This document shows positions 1 to 5,799 of a stretch of DNA of 8,155 bases, in pieces. Numbering within the stretch: position 1 is the stretch's first letter; every line of letters starts with the position of its first letter. The stretch is from contig JABMMY010000178.1 of NCBI GenBank assembly GCA_013205415.1, forward strand, positions 1-8,155, written 5' to 3'. Both the position numbers and the translations under genes were made by a program. This stretch comes from Deltaproteobacteria bacterium (GTDB lineage: Bacteria > Bdellovibrionota > FAC87 > UBA2466). The notes under the pieces are model-generated. The model worked only from the letters and a program-made list of their open reading frames with translations. It was not told where the DNA came from and ran no database searches.

Positions 1-92
1 ATCGTCGAGTACTTTTTTCGACCGTGACGAAGCACGGGTCAAGGATCTTGGAAAATATAACGCTTTAGGTTGCGGGAGAGGTCTAATGGAGA
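1..92. other. left-edge DNA, possible 3' end of a plus-strand gene
   Basis: No gene can be assigned. Two plus-strand frames enter open from the edge. One, read from base 3, stops at TAG 66-68 and would leave a normal short gap before the convergent gene. The other, read from base 2, stops at TAA 134-136 and would overlap that gene by 44 bp. Neither gives a recognisable peptide. A hairpin-like inverted repeat (GACCGTG at 20-26, CACGGGTC at 33-40, with one bulged base) lies here, but no T-run follows it on either strand, so it is not called a terminator. Confidence 0.25.
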
Positions 93-674
93 CTAAAATC
101 TCAATCCCTTTGTTTTACCTTTTAATCCAGAGATAAAAGCCTGCCACATCGCATTGTACTTTTTCTTTCTTTGATGAATTATTAAAATATCACCGGACGG
201 TTCACCGTTATTTGAGTTTGAAGATAAAGTTAAATTGAAATCGAATGGCAACGTTCCGGTCCCACCTAGTTGGAAAGATGCCGACACCAAATGGGGTTCC
301 GATTTCTTTTGATAGGCTTGTAATGTTTCATCTATGATTTTACGACCCATCAAAATAAATTCGCCATACTCTAGCTCATTTTTATTTTCGCTTAAACATT
401 GCTTAAATATCGAACTGGTTTTTATTTTTAGTAATTCGGCCTCAAGCTGTTCCCCCGATAACAAAGAAGAATACAGTTGCCCATTTTCAAGATGTTTCTC
501 TAATTGAATCCATGCCGCGTCTAAAGACTCCTCTTTGGCATTAGGCGGGTGCTGTTGTACTAAAGCGGTACAAAAAATATCTCCAAGCGGATGATCACTC
601 ACTTTTTTTTCAAGATCGACACAAAAAGTAGAGCGAACGATAAGGAAAAATAATAGGAATCCAACTCTATTCAA
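93..674 (-). CDS. secreted protein of unknown function (193 aa)
   Basis: Function unknown; I do not recognise the family. The product opens with a short basic N-terminus and a hydrophobic stretch (about residues 4-17, GFLLFFLIV core), which looks like a Sec signal peptide. Cys18 sits near the cleavage region, but the preceding residues (RSTF) do not form a good lipobox, so lipoprotein status is doubtful. Two further cysteines, Cys35 and Cys93, could pair in the periplasm. The rest is a soluble mixed-charge domain, with a beta-like, Ser/Asn/Gly-rich stretch at about 128-165 and a basic C-terminus (QRKKKY, KGKTKG). The start is TTG at 672-674: the minus strand carries GGGAGGG (684-678) a few bases upstream. 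The TTG lies inside the last codons of the 55-codon ORF upstream, so translation is probably coupled. It is the last gene of a minus-strand set led by the degenerate receiver. Confidence 0.75.
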   Translation of the reverse strand: MNRVGFLLFFLIVRSTFCVDLEKKVSDHPLGDIFCTALVQQHPPNAKEESLDAAWIQLEKHLENGQLYSSLLSGEQLEAELLKIKTSSIFKQCLSENKNELEYGEFILMGRKIIDETLQAYQKKSEPHLVSASFQLGGTGTLPFDFNLTLSSNSNNGEPSGDILIIHQRKKKYNAMWQAFISGLKGKTKGLRF

Positions 675-834
675 TTTCCCTCCCTTTTCTTTTTTTCTTT
701 TCTTTCATTAACCCACTCATCGGTCTGGCTAATGCGAGCCCTATGCCACTATCTAGCGGTACAAATCCTGGATATCTTTTAAGCAGAAAAATAAAAATTG
801 CCAATTCACGGCACGGGAGCACAAAAAAGGGCAC
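667..834 (-). CDS. probable small protein, 55 aa, overlapping both neighbours
   Basis: A short open frame fills the gap between the receiver gene and the secreted-protein gene. It starts with GTG (832-834), whose G is the last base of the receiver's TAG stop (TAGTG), and ends with TAG at 667-669, eight bases inside the next gene. GGAAG lies 8 nt before the GTG as a plausible ribosome site. The peptide has a short hydrophobic stretch (residues 11-18, LAIFIFLL), a Gly/Pro/Leu-rich middle (about 21-42) and a strongly basic tail (KEKKKRKGRE, 44-53). This could be a small membrane-associated protein with a cytosolic basic tail, but I do not recognise a family. The overlaps at both ends argue for a real coupled gene; the length alone could arise by chance. 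The purine-rich RNA that encodes the tail also carries the ribosome site of the next gene. Confidence 0.5.
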   Translation of the reverse strand: MPFFVLPCRELAIFIFLLKRYPGFVPLDSGIGLALARPMSGLMKEKKKRKGREIE

Positions 835-1268
835 TACGAGCGCTTCCGGTTTCGATTATGATTTCTGAAAAAATGGGTTAGCGGACGAAGCTCTTGGCGA
901 CTTTTTGGTAAGGGATAACAGCCATCTGTTTGCTCCGTTGCACATTCATTTTTTGATGAAAACTGCACCACAGGAGTACTCTGGTCTATCTTTTTTATTT
1001 TCTTTATTAAATCCTGAGAGGTTAGATCTCTAGCAGCGTAATTTTCAGCTAATATCACGAGATCAAAAACATTATCTGTAGCTGTGTAAAAGGTTTCCCA
1101 GGCGGTGAATCTAGATACCACCTCCACCTCTTGACCTAGTTCATGTGATAAAAACTCCTTCAACACCGGAACCATAGTGGCATGAACTCGCCTATTTTCA
1201 TGAGAAAAAAGCACCTTTATTTTTTGAGAACCAAATTCTACAATGGTATTTAATTGAGGCTTTTCCAA
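834..1268 (-). CDS. degenerate CheY-like receiver (pseudo-receiver), 144 aa
   Basis: The product aligns by pattern with a stand-alone response-regulator receiver: beta-1 at 16-21 (KIKVLF), a helix with KEFL, beta-3 at 69-73 (DLVIL), a helix 82-92, beta-4 PVVQFSS (99-105), and a final Lys122 followed by a terminal helix. The phosphorylation site is lost. The acidic pair after beta-1 is replaced by Ser22-His23, and the phospho-acceptor Asp by Ala74 followed by Glu75. Ser104 can stand for the conserved Thr/Ser, and Lys122 for the invariant Lys. It therefore probably works as a phosphorylation-independent interaction module, not as a two-component output. There is no output domain; the C-terminus is basic (NHNRNRKRS). 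The start is TTG at 1266-1268, with GGGGGAG (1281-1275) six bases upstream and an in-frame stop 15 bases before it, so no longer N-terminus is possible. The stop overlaps the GTG of the 55-codon ORF. Confidence 0.7.
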   Translation of the reverse strand: MEKPQLNTIVEFGSQKIKVLFSHENRRVHATMVPVLKEFLSHELGQEVEVVSRFTAWETFYTATDNVFDLVILAENYAARDLTSQDLIKKIKKIDQSTPVVQFSSKNECATEQTDGCYPLPKSRQELRPLTHFFRNHNRNRKRS

Positions 1269-1333
1269 ATTATTCTCCCCCTAGTTCCCAAAAAACGTCT
1301 ACAAAGAACTTTCGTGCCTTCGTGCTTTGGTTA

Positions 1334-1345
1334 CCTTTGCAAAGG
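1334..1345. repeat. perfect 12-bp palindrome, possible operator
   Basis: CCTTTGCAAAGG reads the same on both strands. It lies in the 188-bp gap between the kinase gene and the receiver gene, about 65 bp upstream of the receiver's TTG. A loopless palindrome fits a dimeric regulator site better than an RNA hairpin. No regulator is identified, and a near-consensus promoter beside it was not found. Confidence 0.3.
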
Positions 1346-1404
1346 GCTTGCCAGTTGGAATGTCACTTTTATCACTTCGAATTTCATTGGAAAGAACTGA
1401 ATTA

Positions 1405-1430
1405 AAAATAAACTAGGCGGTCTTTATTTT
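1405..1430. repeat. AT-only inverted repeat downstream of the kinase gene
   Basis: AAAATAAA (1405-1412) and TTTATTTT (1423-1430) are exact inverted copies around a 10-base GC-richer centre. The element lies 27-52 bp past the stop of the kinase gene. An all-AT stem is weak for an intrinsic terminator. It could mark transcript end or mRNA processing, or be chance in AT-rich DNA. Confidence 0.25.
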
Positions 1431-1456
1431 ACTTTGGAACACAATCTGAATTACCG

Positions 1457-2818
1457 TTATTTTCCGAGGCGTAAAAAACTCAAAGGATTATAGCTACGGA
1501 TCAGGCTTTTAGTAAGAATAGGCACTGCAATTCCCAAAAGAGATATTTTACTATCCAACTGTTTAGCCACACCTTCGATCATGAGACAGGATCGAATCAT
1601 TAATACATAACGATTGGGAATAAAGAGTTGATTTTTACTGGCTACTTTAAACAGCTGCTCTACAATCTTTTCAATTTTAATATTATCTATTCCCGTTTTC
1701 TTCACCTGGTCTAAAAGCTCTCCAATCCCCTTTTCAAAAACATCATATTCGGTGGTCTTACCGGGAGTCCCTAGGGCAAATAATGTTTTGGCGAGCTCTT
1801 TTCTATCCTGCTTTACAATCGACAACATAACTTTAGTAAATTTTTTACGATCTTCCGGTTCCAGGTAGCCTACCAAACCAAGATCGATAAACCCAATCTT
1901 ACCCGTATCTTCTAAAAAAAATAGATTACCTGCATGGGGATCGGCATGAAAAAATCCATGTTCAAAAATTTGCTCAAGCACGGCCGAGGCCCCGATATAA
2001 GCGGCTCTTTTAGCCACACGAGAATCGGCCTTCATTTCCGAGGTTTTCTTTCCCCTAATCGGTTCTAAGACAATGACCTTTTCAGTACTAAGATCCTTTT
2101 GGTAGGTAGGAAAAATCACAGAGGACTTTGAAAAAAGGCTCCGATTATTTTTTTGAAACCGATCAATATTTCGAGCCTCCTCTCTATAATCGATCTCTCT
2201 TAGAGTTGCGTTTTTAAAATCATTAAAAGCAGGTCGCAGGCTCAGTTTTGGATAGAGCGTATCCAAAACTATAATCGCATTCTCCATTAGATTAAGATCT
2301 ACCTTTACCAATCTATCCACACCAGGCTTCTGGACCTTTAAAATCACATGGGTTCCGTTAGTTAAAACGGCGGTGTGCGTTTGACTTAAACTGGCCGAGG
2401 CCAAGGCTTTTTTCTCTATTTTGCGAATGCACCTTTTAAATTTTTCTCCGCCCCATTCCTTTTTTAAAATTTTCTCTATCTTTTTATATGAAATGGGCGG
2501 AACACGATCAAATAAAACTCGAAGTTCCATAGCCACAGATTCACCCACCCATTCTGGGCGCTGAGCCAGCATTTGACCCAGCTTTATGAAGGTAGGTCCA
2601 AGTTCCACGAAAGTTTGTGCTAGGTTTTTACCAAAAACAGAATCATAGGTGCAGGTCCGATTTGAATTTTTGGTAACTGCAGCCACCCCTCTTTTTCCCA
2701 TTTCAAATCCCAGACCTCTTAAGGTGCCTGCAATTCCATAAAGAGAAAGTACATAGCTTATCTGATGGGTGCGTAAAGCTAAGGATATAGGCCGTTGGAT
2801 CCATGAAATAAGTTTCAT
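1457..2818 (-). CDS. ABC1/UbiB-family (AarF-like) atypical kinase
   Basis: Member of the ABC1/ADCK/UbiB atypical protein-kinase-like family, whose characterised members (UbiB, Coq8) support ubiquinone synthesis through ATPase or lipid-linked activity. Visible family motifs in order: KxGQ at 79-82 within GPTFIKLGQ; an Ala-rich loop ASAS at 140-143 replacing the usual glycine loop; ATP-site Lys161 (VILKVQKPG); the ExD-type segment REIDYREEARN at 207-217; VLEPIRGKK at 250-258; the catalytic loop HADPHAGN at 291-298; and the metal-binding DLG at 312-314. All key residues are present, so it should be active in the family sense. At 453 aa it lacks the clear C-terminal membrane hairpin of E. coli UbiB; the last 30 residues are only mildly hydrophobic. 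It starts at ATG 2816-2818 with no obvious Shine-Dalgarno sequence and is divergent from the DsbD-like gene. No ubiquinone genes are adjacent, so the quinone role is inferred from family only and no symbol is given. Confidence 0.9.
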   Translation of the reverse strand: MKLISWIQRPISLALRTHQISYVLSLYGIAGTLRGLGFEMGKRGVAAVTKNSNRTCTYDSVFGKNLAQTFVELGPTFIKLGQMLAQRPEWVGESVAMELRVLFDRVPPISYKKIEKILKKEWGGEKFKRCIRKIEKKALASASLSQTHTAVLTNGTHVILKVQKPGVDRLVKVDLNLMENAIIVLDTLYPKLSLRPAFNDFKNATLREIDYREEARNIDRFQKNNRSLFSKSSVIFPTYQKDLSTEKVIVLEPIRGKKTSEMKADSRVAKRAAYIGASAVLEQIFEHGFFHADPHAGNLFFLEDTGKIGFIDLGLVGYLEPEDRKKFTKVMLSIVKQDRKELAKTLFALGTPGKTTEYDVFEKGIGELLDQVKKTGIDNIKIEKIVEQLFKVASKNQLFIPNRYVLMIRSCLMIEGVAKQLDSKISLLGIAVPILTKSLIRSYNPLSFLRLGK

Positions 2819-2831
2819 CTAAGGCTTATCG

Positions 2832-2880
2832 TAAGAATTTAACTTGTGTTAAAGAAAGCTTTTACAGAAGTTAAGAATTT
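2832..2880. repeat. paired TAAGAATTT direct repeat in the divergent promoter region
   Basis: TAAGAATTT occurs at 2832-2840 and again at 2872-2880, exactly 40 bp apart (about four helical turns), inside the 97-bp region between the divergent kinase and DsbD-like genes. The second copy touches the predicted -35 box of the plus-strand gene. It could be a paired regulator site; chance is possible because the motif is AT-rich. Confidence 0.25.
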
Positions 2881-2909
2881 TGCCTTTTTAGGCTGCATCG
2901 GCTTAAAAT
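2880..2909 (+). promoter_or_regulatory. predicted sigma-70-type promoter for the DsbD-like gene
   Basis: TTGCCT at 2880-2885 (4 of 6 to TTGACA) and TAAAAT at 2904-2909 (5 of 6 to TATAAT) are separated by 18 bp. Transcription would start near 2916, which is the A of the ATG, giving a transcript with almost no leader. This matches the absence of a Shine-Dalgarno sequence before that ATG. Confidence 0.4.
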
Positions 2910-2915
2910 AAAAGT

Positions 2916-4097
2916 ATGTCTAACACACCGATTCTCGCTGTGGTTTTTGGAAGTTTAGTAAACTTTTGGCAACTATTAATTCACATCGATGCGCAGCAAA
3001 TTAAAACCATAGCTAGCGAGCACACTTGGCTTGCAGCACTTCTTTGTTTTGCCTCTGGAATTTTAACCAGTTTAACACCCTGTGTTTATCCCATGATTCC
3101 CATCACTATTAATATTTTTGGAAGGGCCTCTCAAAAGCAGGGGAAACTTGGAAAGGTTTCTGCTTTTAATCTTCATACCTTTTTTCTTAGTTGCATCTAT
3201 GTAACCGGAATGGCCGTTACCTATTCCATCATGGGTCTAATCGCTGGAATGACAGGGTCTCTATTTGGAAAGGTATTGCAAAGCAGCTATATGCTGGGGT
3301 TTCTTACCCTTCTTTTTTTAGGGCTTGCCATTGGACAATGGGGATTTTTTAAAATTGCCCTTCCTGTGTCATGGCAAAACAAATTAGCAAAGGTAGGTGA
3401 CGCAGAAAGTTTACCCGGAATATTTTTAATGGGTCTCTTTTCTGGGCTTATCGTTAGTCCCTGCGTAGGACCTGTGATCGCCGGAATTTTAGCCTTCGTT
3501 TTCGACACCTCTAATGCATGGCGGGGCTGTATCTATTTTCTCAGTTTTTCTTTAGGCCTTGGGGTTTTATTTCTGTTAATCGGAGGTTTTTCTGGCATGT
3601 TAGCCGGCCTTCCACGTTCTGGAAATTGGATGGTAAGAGTCAATCGCGTTCTAGCTACTTTAATGGTCCTAGCCTCTGCATACTATGGCTCCCTCTGGTA
3701 TAAAAAAATAAACGTCGGCAGCCCCAAGTCTGTCGTCACCCTTTCTGCAATTCACTGGTTAAGCAACGAATTCGAAGCTGCCGAAAAGGCAAAGGCCCTA
3801 AACAAACCTATCTTTATCGATTTTGCAGCAGAGTGGTGCGAAGCCTGCCATGTTATTGAAAAAACAGTTTTTACCGACGCTGCAGTGGCTGCAGAGTTAA
3901 ACTCTCGTTTTATTACACTTCGAATCGATGTTACAGAATCAAATGAGATTAACGAGCAGATTCTGCAAAAATATGGGGTTTTAAGTCTGCCTACCTTGGT
4001 CTTTGTTAGCCCAAATGGAACTATTTTAAAAACTCCTAGAGTGCACGGCGTAATTACAGCAAAAGAATTTCTTCAGATTCTAAAAACCCACTTTTAA
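2916..4097 (+). CDS. short DsbD-like thiol:disulfide interchange protein (CcdA-type membrane domain plus thioredoxin)
   Basis: Carries reducing power from cytoplasmic thioredoxin across the inner membrane to periplasmic thiols, as in the DsbD/CcdA/ScsB family. The membrane part (about 37-261) has around six hydrophobic helices and the paired cysteines expected of the DsbD beta domain: Cys56 in LTSLTPCVYPMIP and Cys183 in SPCVGP. A C-terminal thioredoxin-like domain (about 275-393) carries the WCEAC active site (Cys308, Cys311) and the cis-proline Pro359 in LSLPT. E. coli DsbD is about 565 aa. The 393-aa product here lacks the N-terminal periplasmic immunoglobulin-like (alpha) domain, having only a hydrophobic stretch at 4-24 and a short linker. 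The final electron acceptor is therefore probably a separate protein or the thioredoxin domain itself. Start is ATG 2916; no Shine-Dalgarno sequence precedes it, and the best predicted promoter would place the transcript start at the codon. It appears to be a single-gene unit. The symbol dsbD is withheld because the domain set differs. Confidence 0.9.
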   Translation: MSNTPILAVVFGSLVNFWQLLIHIDAQQIKTIASEHTWLAALLCFASGILTSLTPCVYPMIPITINIFGRASQKQGKLGKVSAFNLHTFFLSCIYVTGMAVTYSIMGLIAGMTGSLFGKVLQSSYMLGFLTLLFLGLAIGQWGFFKIALPVSWQNKLAKVGDAESLPGIFLMGLFSGLIVSPCVGPVIAGILAFVFDTSNAWRGCIYFLSFSLGLGVLFLLIGGFSGMLAGLPRSGNWMVRVNRVLATLMVLASAYYGSLWYKKINVGSPKSVVTLSAIHWLSNEFEAAEKAKALNKPIFIDFAAEWCEACHVIEKTVFTDAAVAAELNSRFITLRIDVTESNEINEQILQKYGVLSLPTLVFVSPNGTILKTPRVHGVITAKEFLQILKTHF

Positions 4098-4124
4098 GAG
4101 ACCCATAGTTCTGCAATTAATTTT

Positions 4125-4130
4125 TATAAT
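4125..4130 (+). promoter_or_regulatory. exact -10 element TATAAT upstream of the transglycosylase operon
   Basis: TATAAT occurs in the 163-bp gap after the DsbD-like gene, 130 bp before the operon's first codon. No good -35 box lies 16-18 bp upstream (the bases there read about CCCATA), so this is a weak call. If used, it would give a leader of roughly 120 nt. A second candidate, TTTTCA (4218-4223) with TGTAAT (4242-4247) and an 18-bp spacer, would start the transcript beyond the ribosome site and is less likely. The rest of the gap shows no credible gene or terminator. Confidence 0.3.
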
Positions 4131-4260
4131 CCTTAAATCACCCTCTTTTACCCCTTAAAAATGTCTCAAACATCATAATTATTTTCTGCGCATGGTCATT
4201 GAAGGAACCCGCTCACCTTTTCACTCGATTTTTCCGATCAGTGTAATGGAGAAATAGAGC

Positions 4261-5220
4261 TTGAAAACCGATCTAAAAAATTTAATAACTGCTTTTAAAG
4301 AAAGGGGCTCCTTTCTTTTTCCATCACTGATAGTCATCGTTTTTTCCGGCCTCATCTCCGCCTTAATTTGGCTAGCCCTCGGTCCCAATTCATCACCCGC
4401 CTTTTATCCCCCTGACAAAACTAAGACCTCGTTTTTGTATGCCGCTACCTATCCAGCTAATGAAAAATTTCAAAAGGAATTGGTGCAACTAAAAAACAGG
4501 GGTTCCCTATCGGAAAAGGATGAATTAGAAATTCAAAGTTCACTACTGGCCAGTACCGATTTTCTTGATATACCACCGGCTCTTCTCTGGTGCCTTCTTT
4601 TTCAAGAAAGCCGGCTTAACCATCTAGAAGGAATCGATAGTGAAAATAGCGCTCTGGGATTGGGTCAGTTTTCCCAATTTAGTTTTTTTGAAATTAACCA
4701 CCAACAATCTAGGTATCGCCCCACTAATATTAATTTAATTATCTCCATGTTTGGTCGAGATGTCAGACCCATAGCCGCAAAACGCAAAGACATTCTCAGC
4801 CCCTCCTCCTACTATTCGATCCCAACTGCCGTAGTTAGCTCTGCTATCTACCTAAATAATCGCTACCACCAGCTAACCCAAATTCTGATCAAAAGAGGAA
4901 TCGAATACCATCCAGACCTTCTCTGGCTTTTCTCCGCCATGGCCTACAATAAAGGGACTCGTTCAGTTCTTACCCTGTGGAATAATGTACAAAAACAAAA
5001 TGGATCTGAGAGGTTCAAACTTTTAGTAAATAATTATGAATATTTCAGAAAAACTACTAGCGATTCCCTACTTCTCACCCAGTCCCTAAAAAGAATATGG
5101 GATGAGACTAAGGCTCGCTCCTACTCAAGAGAGTTAGCAATTCACACTAGAAATATCTCCTCCTGTGCACTTTCACCTTTGTACCAAACCACCCGCACTC
5201 TAGCAGAGGTGGCACCATGA
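4261..5220 (+). CDS. membrane-anchored SLT-type lytic transglycosylase
   Basis: Expected to cleave the glycan strands of peptidoglycan in the periplasm by the lysozyme-like lytic transglycosylase reaction. A single N-terminal hydrophobic helix (about 19-40) without a clear cleavage site anchors it in the inner membrane. The catalytic domain spans about 88-245. It shows the family signatures ESRLN with catalytic Glu116, then ALGLGQFSQF (131-140; the usual GLMQ-type motif), a helix SSAIYLNNRY (193-202) and AYNKG at 228-232 (the usual AYNxG). The 74 residues after it have no recognised domain. The start is TTG at 4261: GGAG (4248-4251) lies nine bases upstream, an in-frame TAG at 4255-4257 excludes a longer protein, and no later start keeps the membrane helix. 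Its TGA overlaps the next ATG (ATGA, 5217-5220), so it is the first gene of an operon with a one-TM protein and a TonB-family protein. The specific subclass is not assigned. Confidence 0.85.
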   Translation: MKTDLKNLITAFKERGSFLFPSLIVIVFSGLISALIWLALGPNSSPAFYPPDKTKTSFLYAATYPANEKFQKELVQLKNRGSLSEKDELEIQSSLLASTDFLDIPPALLWCLLFQESRLNHLEGIDSENSALGLGQFSQFSFFEINHQQSRYRPTNINLIISMFGRDVRPIAAKRKDILSPSSYYSIPTAVVSSAIYLNNRYHQLTQILIKRGIEYHPDLLWLFSAMAYNKGTRSVLTLWNNVQKQNGSERFKLLVNNYEYFRKTTSDSLLLTQSLKRIWDETKARSYSRELAIHTRNISSCALSPLYQTTRTLAEVAP

Positions 5221-5780
5221 CAAAAATATTAAATCCTATTGAGAAAAGCCGCTCGCAAAATAATATCCCATCTCGTCACACGTTATCTTCGGCTCAGAAA
5301 ACGATTGCTCTATTCATCTTTTTTTCCGGTTTGGGGCTTACCATGCTTTTCTTTTTTACTTACTCTTCTTTAACTAAGATCGATTCCGATTCCATTTCCT
5401 ACTCTACACTTTTGACTTCATTATCCACAGGTGGCTATTCACAATTTTATTCAGATAAAAAACTTCTAAGATCCAAGATTGCAACCATGCTTAGCTCTCC
5501 GCAAAATGAAACAGAGGAAACTTACGCTACCAATATCGCGCTCTATCTTTTCCCAGATCTACTGCCCGATTCCAATTTCGAGAAAATAGTGGCCGTTGAG
5601 CAATGGGCTCCGTTAGAAAGTGCGATTGAAAAAAAACCTAGATCTCACGAAGCACGGCTTTTGTTTGACGAAATGAAAAGTAATATTTGGAATTATGAAA
5701 ACCCTAAAATGGATAGATCGGGATTATCGCTTTATGCGAGCGAGACGCTAAAAATTTATCACGAGCTTAGTGCTCCTTAG
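5217..5780 (+). CDS. single-pass membrane protein of unknown function (187 aa)
   Basis: I do not recognise this protein. Residues 1-28 are polar and basic (cytoplasmic by the positive-inside rule), followed by one strong transmembrane helix at about 29-50 (rich in Phe and Leu) and a roughly 135-residue periplasmic part. That part looks largely helical and has no cysteine and no familiar motif. The ATG overlaps the stop of the lytic transglycosylase gene (ATGA), and AGAGG (5205-5209) lies seven bases upstream, so the two are translated together. The TonB-family gene follows after 19 bp if its TTG start is right. The same membrane topology in all three products suggests a common inner-membrane complex, with this protein as a possible adaptor or regulator of the transglycosylase. 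That role is inference from position only. Confidence 0.8.
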   Translation: MTKILNPIEKSRSQNNIPSRHTLSSAQKTIALFIFFSGLGLTMLFFFTYSSLTKIDSDSISYSTLLTSLSTGGYSQFYSDKKLLRSKIATMLSSPQNETEETYATNIALYLFPDLLPDSNFEKIVAVEQWAPLESAIEKKPRSHEARLLFDEMKSNIWNYENPKMDRSGLSLYASETLKIYHELSAP

Positions 5781-5786
5781 TAAAAT

Positions 5787-5791
5787 GGGAG
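5787..5791 (+). promoter_or_regulatory. ribosome binding site that sets the TonB-family start at TTG 5800
   Basis: GGGAG at 5787-5791 is followed by an 8-base spacer and TTG at 5800-5802. The two earlier in-frame candidates, GTG 5770 (inside the previous gene) and ATG 5785 (which overlaps this site), have no Shine-Dalgarno sequence. TTG starts with good ribosome sites occur at three other genes in this window. Confidence 0.65.
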
Positions 5792-5799
5792 AGTTTATT

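Noticed and set aside
20..40. GC-rich hairpin near the left edge as a terminator
   Set aside because: No T-run follows the stem in either direction; T's precede it on the plus strand, and the stem has a bulge.
1300..1400. Possible riboswitch in the receiver upstream region (AAGGCACG-type motifs)
   Set aside because: The conserved core and paired stems of cyclic-di-GMP or other known riboswitch classes were not found.
1360..1416. 18-codon frames on both strands in the gap between the kinase and the receiver gene
   Set aside because: Too short, without Shine-Dalgarno sequences or recognisable product.
3287..3508. Minus-strand open frame of 73 codons within the DsbD-like gene
   Set aside because: It lies fully inside a gene with strong family motifs on the other strand and has no recognisable product.
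3518..3703. Plus-strand 61-codon frame inside the DsbD-like gene
   Set aside because: An alternate frame of a membrane-domain region, hydrophobic by shadow only.
4193..4258. 21-codon plus-strand frame just before the transglycosylase gene, a possible leader peptide
   Set aside because: It has no ribosome site and no run of regulatory codons, and is of a length expected by chance.
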